Below are positions 1 to 5,319 of a stretch of DNA of 5,638 bases, one piece after another (the stretch's first letter is position 1; each line of letters opens with the position of its first letter). The position numbers and the translations under genes were made by a program. Origin of the DNA: an uncultured Oscillibacter sp. (GTDB lineage Bacteria; Bacillota; Clostridia; Oscillospirales; Oscillospiraceae); NCBI GenBank assembly GCA_946183715.1, contig CAMHDB010000130.1:1-5638 (forward strand), written 5' to 3'. The notes below the pieces were generated by a model. The model ran no database searches and was not told where the DNA came from. It worked only from the letters and a program-made list of their open reading frames with translations.

Positions 1-3000
1 TGATGTAGATGGAAGCGGTTCCTTCGACGTTCCCGCACGAGGCCCGGACGGTGAATACCGGGCGTTCGCTGGCCCCGATTGCGTTCTTGGCGGCGTAGGC
101 GACTTGCACCCTGCCGCCGTCAATCGTGACGCCCTCGACGACCGCCCCGGCGCTGTTGGTAATGCTCCAGAAAACCTCGGCGTCGGGCATGACGCGCCCG
201 TACTGGTTGAGTACCTGCGCGACAAAGGCGTTTTCGTCGGAGAGCACGTTCGGCTCGTCGTCCTTGCCGGGTACTTTCATTTCCAGCGTGCCGCCGGAAA
301 CCCGCAGACTTGTGGCGGCTTCCGCTACCTGCGAAATCGTCATTTCGGCGCTGGCGACCTGCTGACGTTCCAGAATCGTGCGCGTGGCCTCCACGATGTA
401 CGTACCGTGCTGGGCGGAGCTGCCGACGGTGACAAGTCCGGTGGCGGGGTTAATCTCGACGCCGCTGCCGGAAATCACGAGGCCGCCGCCGCCGGAGCGC
501 AAGGCCCACGTGATGGAGCTGTCAAGAACCTGCTCGTACTGGTCTTTCGCGACGGCGGTCACGTACTGCGGGCCGCTTCCGGTCGACGAGATGGGGAGCG
601 GGGTCTGTCCGGTACTGGTGCTCTGTTCGCCCAAAGTCAGGGTGACGATACTCAGCACGGAGTCGGCGCGGCGGACAACGACCGTCGTCGAGGCCGAGTC
701 GCCGGTACTGGTACGGTTGGCGGTGACGACGAGCGTCTTTCCGGTAATGCCGGAGGCGTCCTGTGTGTCGAAGATTTCCTCGCGGGCAAGGGGCTTGACC
801 GTCAGGAGAATGCTCCCGGTATTCTCCGGGTCGTTGGCCCAGTCGACGCTCGTCCGGCGGAGTTCCGTCCCGGTACTCCGGTCGACGACGCTCCACGTCA
901 GGTCGTCGGAACGAATCGGGCTGCCGTTGCTGTCGGTGGCGGTGAATCGGGCGGTTTCGTCGGGGGCGCCGCTCCCCGGGATTTCGATACTCGCGCGGCT
1001 CCCGGCGACGGTCATGTTGGAAGTGCGTCTATAGCTGACCGTCAGCGTGGCGGTTCTGACGACGGGCTCGCCTTCCCCGGCGCTCTGCGTGGCGGTGATG
1101 GTGTAGTCGCCGATTGCGGCGTTGGGGCTGACCGTCAGCGTGACGAGTTCGCCGGAAGTCGCGCTGAGGCTTATGCCTTCCTCGGTTTCGGTGGCGTCCT
1201 CGGGCGGGGTGACTGTCCATGTGACGTTGTCCACAAGGCCCTCGATGTCGCCGACTGCCGTCGCGGTAATCGTGGCGGGTTCGGCGGTCGCGCCGTCTAC
1301 AATAGAGGTCTCATTCGACAACTCTATGTGGTCAAGAACCGGGGCCGCGACTGCTGTCTGAATCGTCAGCTGCGCGGTGCCGGACATGGTTTCGGAGAGC
1401 GCCGCCGTGACGGTGACGGTATGCGTACCGGAAAAGGCGTCCTTGTCGACCGTGACGGTGCCGTTGTTCAGCGTGACGCCGTCCGGGGTCTCGCTGAGCG
1501 TCCATGTGAGGGTCGCGGCGTCGACGGCGGCCCCGTTGTTGTCGGTGACGGTGAAGGTGTCCGACAGCGGGAAGACGAGCGACGCGGGGTCGGCGTCGGG
1601 GGTGACGGTGAACGTCGCCTCGGCGGGTGCAAGGGTCAGGGACGCGGCAGCGCTACCCTGTACGCTGACGGTCAGCGTGGCGGTGCCGCTGATATCGCCG
1701 GAAGCGGTCGCGACAGTGGCCGTGACGGTAAAGGGCGTGTCGGCCTCAATGGCGGCGCCGGAGGCTACGGAGACCGTGCCCGTCTCGGAAATCGACACGC
1801 CGTCGACGTTATTGGGCGTCAGGCTCCACGTCACGTCCGCGTTGGGGATGGCGTTCCCGCTCTGGTCTTTGACCGTGGCGGTAAAGGCCTGTGTGGCGGG
1901 GGTGTCGCCGTCCGGGACAGTCAGCGTGGCGCGCGCGGGCGACACGGTAACGGTCGTCGGCACGAGTTCGCCGAGAATCAGGTTGCGGGCCGCGGGCGTG
2001 CCGATTCCAAGAGAACCGTCCGCGCCGATAAGGTCGGTTCCGCCGTCGGTGGTGTCAAAGGTGAACGCGGTGCTGCCGCCTTCTTCCGAATTGACTTGGA
2101 AGGCCACGTAGCAGAGGAAAATATCGGCTCCGGCTGCGATGGTGGCGTAATCCGAACCGCCGTAGCCGAGGACAACCGCCGAGGCGGTCGCGTTGCCCGT
2201 GCCCGACCAGCCGAGGCCGTCTTCCTCACTGGTCAGCGCCTGCGAACTCTGGTAGGGGTTCCGGGTGAACGGGGCGGTTCCGGTGTACGTACTGACTTTC
2301 GTACTGTCGAAATTGAGCGTGACGGCGAACCCGGCGAGGTTTACGGGGTTCTCCGTGTTGTTCCTGCCGCTGATACTCAGTACGACGATATCGCCCTCCC
2401 GGGCGGCGGCGATTTCCGGCTCGCTCTCCCCGGTGAAGCGGGTGCCCTCCGTCAGTTTCTGTACTTTGCTGACGTAGACTTGGTAATCGCTGACGGGTTC
2501 GGTCGGATTGGGGTTGGGGTTATCGGGGTTGTTGGGGTCGTCGGGGTCCTCCGTCCCCGCGCCGATGGGCATACGGAAGGAGGCGGGCGCGCCGATTCCA
2601 AGAGAACCGTCCGCGCCGATAAGGTCGGTTCCGCCGTCGGTGGTGTCAAAGCTGAACGTGGCGACGGCGTCGTCGGCCTCCACGGAGAAGGCCACGCGGC
2701 ACAGGACAAGCGTCGTCCCGGCGGCGAGGCTGTGGTAATCCGAACCGCCGTAGCCGAGAGTGACTGTGGAGGCGGTCGCGTTGCCCGCGCCCGACCAGCC
2801 GAGGCCCTCTTCCTCACTGGTCAGCTCCGAGTTGGTCTGGTAGGGGTTCCGGGTGAACGGGGCGGTTCCGGTGTACGTGCTGACTTTCGCGCTGTCGAAG
2901 TTGAGCTTGACGGCGAACCCGGCGAGGTCTACCGCCGCGGCGCTGTTGTTACGGGCACCGATGGTCAGCACAACCACGTCGCCCTGTTCGGCGCTGGTGA

Positions 3001-3166
3001 CTTCCTCCGCCGTTTCGGGGTCGAACCGCGTCCCGGGCGTCAGCTTCTGCACGCTTAAAACGGTCACTTCATAGTCGCCGTCCGCCGCCTCCGCCGGGAA
3101 GACCGTGATACTCAGTAACATGGTCAGGGCGAGGAACACGGACAGCAACCGTTTCGCTTTTTGCAT
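1..3166 (-). CDS. Large secreted protein with two cohesin-like modules and Ig-like repeats (3' end outside window)
   Basis: The reading frame runs without a stop from an ATG at 3166 to base 1, giving 1055 residues with the C-terminus missing. The start is fixed by a perfect AAGGAGGT nine bases upstream and a typical signal peptide (MQKAKRLLSV..., hydrophobic core to about residue 24, likely cleavage near AEA at 25-27). Two similar cohesin-like modules follow, at about residues 31-204 and 227-396. Each has a GDxVVLxI strand, LAGFAVxLNFDS and a later xLCxVAFxV strand. They are joined by a Pro/Asn/Asp linker at about 205-225. Residues 400-1055 form about six Ig-like units of 100-120 residues with recurring TxTVxAT and (V/L)TWxL motifs, as in bacterial Ig/invasin-type stalks. 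It is the third gene of the operon, 24 bases after the dockerin gene. The cohesin assignment is by pattern; the Ig-like subfamily is unresolved. A role as surface scaffold or adhesin is inferred. Any C-terminal anchor would lie left of the window. Confidence 0.9.
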   Translation of the reverse strand, partial: MQKAKRLLSVFLALTMLLSITVFPAEAADGDYEVTVLSVQKLTPGTRFDPETAEEVTSAEQGDVVVLTIGARNNSAAAVDLAGFAVKLNFDSAKVSTYTGTAPFTRNPYQTNSELTSEEEGLGWSGAGNATASTVTLGYGGSDYHSLAAGTTLVLCRVAFSVEADDAVATFSFDTTDGGTDLIGADGSLGIGAPASFRMPIGAGTEDPDDPNNPDNPNPNPTEPVSDYQVYVSKVQKLTEGTRFTGESEPEIAAAREGDIVVLSISGRNNTENPVNLAGFAVTLNFDSTKVSTYTGTAPFTRNPYQSSQALTSEEDGLGWSGTGNATASAVVLGYGGSDYATIAAGADIFLCYVAFQVNSEEGGSTAFTFDTTDGGTDLIGADGSLGIGTPAARNLILGELVPTTVTVSPARATLTVPDGDTPATQAFTATVKDQSGNAIPNADVTWSLTPNNVDGVSISETGTVSVASGAAIEADTPFTVTATVATASGDISGTATLTVSVQGSAAASLTLAPAEATFTVTPDADPASLVFPLSDTFTVTDNNGAAVDAATLTWTLSETPDGVTLNNGTVTVDKDAFSGTHTVTVTAALSETMSGTAQLTIQTAVAAPVLDHIELSNETSIVDGATAEPATITATAVGDIEGLVDNVTWTVTPPEDATETEEGISLSATSGELVTLTVSPNAAIGDYTITATQSAGEGEPVVRTATLTVSYRRTSNMTVAGSRASIEIPGSGAPDETARFTATDSNGSPIRSDDLTWSVVDRSTGTELRRTSVDWANDPENTGSILLTVKPLAREEIFDTQDASGITGKTLVVTANRTSTGDSASTTVVVRRADSVLSIVTLTLGEQSTSTGQTPLPISSTGSGPQYVTAVAKDQYEQVLDSSITWALRSGGGGLVISGSGVEINPATGLVTVGSSAQHGTYIVEATRTILERQQVASAEMTISQVAEAATSLRVSGGTLEMKVPGKDDEPNVLSDENAFVAQVLNQYGRVMPDAEVFWSITNSAGAVVEGVTIDGGRVQVAYAAKNAIGASERPVFTVRASCGNVEGTASIYI
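2..1969 (-). repeat. Array of about six diverged Ig-like repeats
   Basis: This encodes residues 400-1055 of the large protein. Approximate units are residues 400-499, 501-604, 605-711, 713-833, 833-946 and 949-1055. Most contain a motif like DVTWSL, TLTWTL, NVTWTV, DLTWSV or SITWAL near the middle and end in an alternating strand such as GTATLTVSV or GTAQLTIQT. The layout matches bacterial Ig-like stalk domains found in adhesins and cell-wall proteins. The units are too diverged for long DNA identity. The last unit reaches the window edge, so more may follow. Boundaries are by eye. Confidence 0.7.
1979..2488 (-). repeat. Second cohesin-like module coding unit
   Basis: This encodes about residues 227-396 and is the second copy of the tandem pair. 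It has GDIVVLSISGRN, LAGFAVTLNFDS and FLCYVAFQVNSE in the same order as the first copy. The part after the NPYQ motif and the C-terminal DLIGADGSLGIG segment are nearly unchanged, while the first third is more diverged. This fits an in-frame tandem duplication followed by uneven divergence or local gene conversion. Function as a dockerin-binding module is inferred from the family. Confidence 0.75.
2590..3076 (-). repeat. First cohesin-like module coding unit
   Basis: This encodes about residues 31-192 of the large protein. Cohesin-like signs are the early GDVVVLTIGARN strand, then LAGFAVKLNFDS and a late VLCRVAFSVEAD strand. It pairs with the second unit at 1979-2488. The two share an identical 61-base block (2591-2651 here, 2000-2060 there) and an identical 43-base block (2836-2878 here, 2248-2290 there). 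Offsets are 591 and 588 bases, both multiples of three. The 3-base difference between offsets means one codon was gained or lost between the blocks. Confidence 0.75.
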
Positions 3167-3175
3167 CGAAAAGGT

Positions 3176-3183
3176 ACCTCCTT
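3176..3183 (-). promoter_or_regulatory. Ribosome binding site of the large cohesin/Ig-like gene
   Basis: The minus strand reads AAGGAGGT, a full match to the anti-Shine-Dalgarno sequence, nine bases before the ATG at 3166. It lies in the 24-base gap after the dockerin gene stop and decides the start of the large gene. Confidence 0.9.
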
Positions 3184-3190
3184 GGTAGTG

Positions 3191-3898
3191 TCAGTCGTTG
3201 AAGGACGTAATCAGCCCCACGAAGAATTGCAGGATTCGCACGGCGTCGGACACGTTCACGAGATTGTCGCCGTTGACATCCCCGGCGGCCCTCTGCGCGT
3301 CGGTCAGTTCCACCGACCCGACGAAGCCTTGCAGAACCAGCACGGCGTCGGACACGTTCACGAGATTGTCGCCGTTGAGGTCGCCGAGGTTCACGTCGCC
3401 GGCGGTGTTGGTATTGTAGTATTCAAAGGAGCCGACTTTCTCGTATCCGGTGACACCGTTTCCGGTTCCGGCGTCGGTGTTGCTCGACAGGTAGACCGAG
3501 TAGCTGACGGAAGCGGTACTCGCCTCGACGCGCTTCGGGAAGATGGTGAAGTCCAGCGCGGCGGAGCCCGCCGTCTGCTGGTCGATGTAGGCCATATTGT
3601 CGACGCTGGGCGTGGGGTCGTCGTCGCTCAGGACGATGAGCAGGTATTCGCTCCCCGCCTGCGGGTTGCTGTAGCTGACGCCGACTTTGGCGGCCCCGGG
3701 GTAGGCGTCGTTCTCGTCGGGGCGGGCCACTCTGCCGGAGGCGTCCATCGCGGTGAGCTGAATGTCGCTGCGGTAGGCCTCCACTACGGAGAAGTTCCGG
3801 AGACCGCTGTCGGCGTTCGATTCGCTCGCCTGCGCGGCGGCACAAGTCAGCGTCATGAGGCCTAGAATCAAGGCCAGTTGAATCAATCGTTTCTTCAA
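3191..3898 (-). CDS. Small secreted dockerin protein with unassigned N-terminal domain
   Basis: This is a 235-residue protein started by TTG at 3898, supported by AAGGAGGG six bases upstream and a signal peptide (MKKRLIQLALILGL..., likely cleavage after AQA near residue 24). The next in-frame ATG falls inside the signal peptide. Residues about 25-165 form a beta-rich domain with motifs EYLLIVLSDD, NMAYIDQQTA and FTIFPKRVEA; I see no catalytic motif and do not recognise it. Residues 172-194 and 206-228 are two dockerin repeats with EF-hand-like loops DLNGDNLVNVSD and DVNGDNLVNVSD. Calcium ligands at loop positions 1, 3, 5, 9 and 12 are intact (D173, N175, D177, N181, D184; D207, N209, D211, N215, D218). 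Dockerins bind cohesins with calcium. The flanking genes both encode cohesin-type modules, so it is probably a partner in the same assembly. No enzyme domain is attached, unlike typical cellulosomal dockerin proteins. Confidence 0.93.
   Translation of the reverse strand: MKKRLIQLALILGLMTLTCAAAQASESNADSGLRNFSVVEAYRSDIQLTAMDASGRVARPDENDAYPGAAKVGVSYSNPQAGSEYLLIVLSDDDPTPSVDNMAYIDQQTAGSAALDFTIFPKRVEASTASVSYSVYLSSNTDAGTGNGVTGYEKVGSFEYYNTNTAGDVNLGDLNGDNLVNVSDAVLVLQGFVGSVELTDAQRAAGDVNGDNLVNVSDAVRILQFFVGLITSFND
3238..3276 (-). repeat. 39-base direct repeat, copy in second dockerin repeat
   Basis: This is identical over 39 bases to 3340-3378, 102 bases (34 codons) away. It encodes the loop core of the second dockerin repeat. 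Identity at the DNA level, not only in protein, suggests recent duplication or gene conversion between the two calcium loops. Confidence 0.9.
3340..3378 (-). repeat. 39-base direct repeat, copy in first dockerin repeat
   Basis: This is the partner of 3238-3276. It encodes the loop core of the first dockerin repeat. The residues at loop positions 10 and 11, which in known dockerins contribute to cohesin choice, are Val-Ser in both repeats. Confidence 0.9.
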
Positions 3899-3904
3899 CG
3901 TAAT

Positions 3905-3912
3905 CCCTCCTT
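3905..3912 (-). promoter_or_regulatory. Ribosome binding site that selects the TTG start of the dockerin gene
   Basis: The minus strand reads AAGGAGGG, six bases before the TTG at 3898 and inside the 22-base gap after the SLH/cohesin gene stop. Its ideal spacing supports TTG as the true start. Confidence 0.85.
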
Positions 3913-3920
3913 AACAAATT

Positions 3921-5069
3921 TCAAGCCGGGAAGCGTTCCACGTAGCGAACCATGATGGCGGCCAGTTGCGCGCGGGTGACGGTGCCGCCGGGGGCGAGCG
4001 TGGAGGCGCTTGTGCCGGAGAGAATTTTCTGGTAGACGGCCCAGTACATGGCGTCGCGTGCCCACGCGGAGATGTTGCCGCTGTCGGAAAAGAGGCTGTC
4101 GTAGACCTCGGACATCATGACTTCCGGGCCGCGCGCGGAGCCGTGGTAGGCGAACAGGATTTTGACGGCGGCCTGCCGGGTGAGGGGTTCGCCGGGGGAA
4201 AAGGTCGTCGGGGAAGTGCCGTTGACGTAGCCCTTGGAACAGGCCCACGCGACGGCCTTTTGGAAGTTCTCGATTTGCCCGGACATGTCCGTAAAGGGGG
4301 ACGTATCCGGGGCCGCCGGACGCCCCGCGAGATTCCAGAGCACCATCATGAACTGCGCGCGGGAAAGGCGGTTGGCGGGGCGGAACGTGCCGTCGGGGTA
4401 GCCCTGAAACAGATTCCGGGCGGCGGCGGCGCGGATGTAGTCCTCGGCCCACAGTCCGGCGATGTCGCTGAAGGGGGGGCTTTCGGGTTCGGCGGGACTG
4501 TTGCCGCCGTCGGACTGACTTCCGGAGCTTGTGCCGCCGTTCGTAGCGCCGGACGAGTTGCCGCTACTGGTAGCGCCGGACGAACTTGTGCTGTTGCCGC
4601 TGTCGGACGGCGCGCTTGTCGTACCCGTAACCGTCACGTCCAGTTTCTTCCTGTCCTGATTGCTGAGGGTGATTCTGTCAATCGAAAAGTGGAAATCCGT
4701 CAGGCGCTCTTTGGCCTGAAAGCCGAACACGCCGACAGTCCCGTCGCCCTCCATGAGTTCCGAAGAGGCCGCCGCGAGAATCGCGCCCGGCTTCCCCGCC
4801 GGATTCACCGCGCTGGCGCTGGCCTGCGCGGAGAGCAATTCCCCGAGTTTGATACTGGTACACTCCATGCGCTCGCGGTCGAAGGAAAGCGTAAAGTCTA
4901 TGTTCAGGATACCGGGATTCCCGGTCAAATCGACAGTCACCGTGAAGTTTTCCCCGGCCTTGATGGGGCCCTCCGGCAGGTGTACCACCAGAGACGGCCC
5001 GGCGGCGCGGGCCGTCGCGCAGAGTAACAGCGCGAGCAGGACTGTCAGCACGGGGACGCGTTTTATCAT
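3921..5069 (-). CDS. SLH-anchored single-cohesin surface protein
   Basis: This is a 382-residue protein with an ATG at 5069, preceded by AGAGGAGG at five bases. The signal peptide is MIKRVPVLTVLLALLLCATARA, cleaved about residue 22-23. Residues about 25-150 are a cohesin module: AGENFTVTVDL at 38-48, ILNIDFTLSFDRERMECTSI at 54-73 and the VGVFGFQAK strand at 112-120. Residues about 151-198 are a Ser/Gly/Thr/Asn linker. Three SLH modules follow (about 199-255, 258-312, 328-382). They begin FSDI, FTDM and FSDS, and carry the TRAE-like motifs SRAQF, TRQAA and TRAQL. SLH triplets bind secondary cell-wall polysaccharide (pyruvylated in studied cases), so the protein should sit on the outer wall with its cohesin exposed. 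This matches the architecture of small anchoring scaffoldins. It is the first gene of the operon, 22 bases before the dockerin gene. The dockerin partner is inferred, not shown. Confidence 0.95.
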   Translation of the reverse strand: MIKRVPVLTVLLALLLCATARAAGPSLVVHLPEGPIKAGENFTVTVDLTGNPGILNIDFTLSFDRERMECTSIKLGELLSAQASASAVNPAGKPGAILAAASSELMEGDGTVGVFGFQAKERLTDFHFSIDRITLSNQDRKKLDVTVTGTTSAPSDSGNSTSSSGATSSGNSSGATNGGTSSGSQSDGGNSPAEPESPPFSDIAGLWAEDYIRAAAARNLFQGYPDGTFRPANRLSRAQFMMVLWNLAGRPAAPDTSPFTDMSGQIENFQKAVAWACSKGYVNGTSPTTFSPGEPLTRQAAVKILFAYHGSARGPEVMMSEVYDSLFSDSGNISAWARDAMYWAVYQKILSGTSASTLAPGGTVTRAQLAAIMVRYVERFPA

Positions 5070-5074
5070 ATGTT

Positions 5075-5082
5075 CCTCCTCT
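5075..5082 (-). promoter_or_regulatory. Ribosome binding site of the SLH/cohesin gene
   Basis: The minus strand reads AGAGGAGG followed by five bases and the ATG at 5069. Spacing is slightly short but usual for Firmicutes. Confidence 0.85.
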
Positions 5083-5135
5083 CATGTGCGGTCGCCGTGA
5101 GGTTGTCGTGCAAAGTCCCGGGCAGCCGTCGGCGT

Positions 5136-5145
5136 TCCGGGTACG
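5136..5145 (-). promoter_or_regulatory. Start-site element CGTACCCGGA, left arm of an inverted repeat
   Basis: Read on the minus strand, this is CGTACCCGGA, beginning four bases after the TATAAT of the operon promoter and covering the predicted start site. It is identical to the plus-strand sequence at 5289-5298, which sits at the start site of the divergent gene. It may be a shared operator or initial-transcribed element; this is inference. Confidence 0.45.
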
Positions 5146-5149
5146 TGAC

Positions 5150-5178
5150 ATTATATCAAACAGTCCCGGAGATTGCAA
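5150..5178 (-). promoter_or_regulatory. Sigma-A-type promoter of the SLH/cohesin/dockerin operon
   Basis: On the minus strand, TTGCAA (5178-5173, four of six matches to the -35 consensus) is followed by exactly 17 bases and a perfect TATAAT (5155-5150). The predicted start is near 5143, leaving a leader of about 74 bases before the ATG at 5069. No other promoter-like pair was seen in the gaps between the three minus-strand genes, so this probably drives all three. Confidence 0.75.
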
Positions 5179-5180
5179 TC
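5171..5180. promoter_or_regulatory. Palindrome GATTGCAATC over the operon -35 box
   Basis: This is a perfect 10-base palindrome that contains the whole TTGCAA -35 hexamer of the leftward promoter. A protein bound here would compete with RNA polymerase. It is short and could be chance. Confidence 0.3.
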
Positions 5181-5222
5181 ATTTCCTTGCGCCCGGAGGA
5201 GTTTTTTTTCGCACGGAGTAAC

Positions 5223-5242
5223 CGGAAAAATTCGGAAAAATT
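5223..5242. repeat. Tandem 10-base repeat CGGAAAAATT, two copies
   Basis: Two perfect, adjacent copies (5223-5232 and 5233-5242) lie one helical turn apart, between the two divergent promoters. The A-tracts are in phase, which would favour a bend. It could be an upstream activating element or regulator site for the rightward promoter. Confidence 0.5.
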
Positions 5243-5274
5243 TACAATTTTGACTTTTCCAACGGCGAAAACTG

Positions 5275-5283
5275 TGGTAAAAT
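5275..5283 (+). promoter_or_regulatory. Extended -10 promoter of the FAD-dependent oxidoreductase-like gene
   Basis: The sequence TGGTAAAAT combines a TAAAAT -10 hexamer (5278-5283) with the upstream TG of an extended -10 element. The -35 region at the right distance (5255-5260, TTTTCC) is weak. The predicted start is near 5290, 30 bases before the ATG. Confidence 0.5.
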
Positions 5284-5288
5284 CATGG

Positions 5289-5298
5289 CGTACCCGGA
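5289..5298 (+). promoter_or_regulatory. Start-site element CGTACCCGGA, right arm of an inverted repeat
   Basis: This begins five bases after the predicted -10 and covers the likely start of the rightward transcript. It is the inverted copy of 5136-5145. Confidence 0.45.
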
Positions 5299-5303
5299 CA
5301 GGG

Positions 5304-5311
5304 AAAGGAGG
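5304..5311 (+). promoter_or_regulatory. Ribosome binding site of the FAD-dependent oxidoreductase-like gene
   Basis: AAAGGAGG lies eight bases before the ATG at 5320 and fixes the start of that gene. Confidence 0.85.
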
Positions 5312-5319
5312 CGGGCGGA

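Noticed and set aside
104..3058. A 984-codon open frame on the plus strand
   Set aside because: It is the exact antisense, in the same codon phase, of the large cohesin/Ig-like gene. Its product is a Gly/Arg/Asp-rich sequence with no signal peptide or recognisable domain. The minus-strand frame has a signal peptide, a perfect ribosome binding site and clear repeats. The long antisense frame is a result of GC-rich codon use.
3840..3847. Possible lipoprotein cysteine in the dockerin protein signal peptide (LTCA)
   Set aside because: The residue before Cys19 is Thr and the preceding ones are Thr-Leu, which does not fit a lipobox. A normal signal peptidase I site (AQA) follows.
3895..4452. A 185-codon minus-strand frame overlapping the SLH/cohesin gene
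   Set aside because: It is Arg/Pro/His-rich translation of the SLH coding region in another frame, with no ribosome binding site of its own.
3966..5027. A 353-codon open frame on the plus strand
   Set aside because: It is antisense to the SLH/cohesin gene, whose modules are unmistakable. The plus-strand product is low-complexity Gly/Ala/Arg with no domain.
5165..5209. GC-rich stretch followed by eight T on the plus strand, terminator-like
   Set aside because: The GC-rich parts (CCCGGAG at 5165-5171 and 5192-5198) are direct, not inverted, repeats, and no plus-strand gene lies upstream for it to end.
5250..5255. TTGACT as -35 box for the rightward promoter
   Set aside because: It is 22 bases from the TAAAAT -10 hexamer, too far for a standard sigma-A promoter. 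The extended -10 makes a strong -35 unnecessary.
5285..5287. Upstream ATG as alternative start of the oxidoreductase-like gene
   Set aside because: It is out of frame with the coding sequence and lies before the predicted transcription start. The ATG at 5320 has the ribosome binding site.
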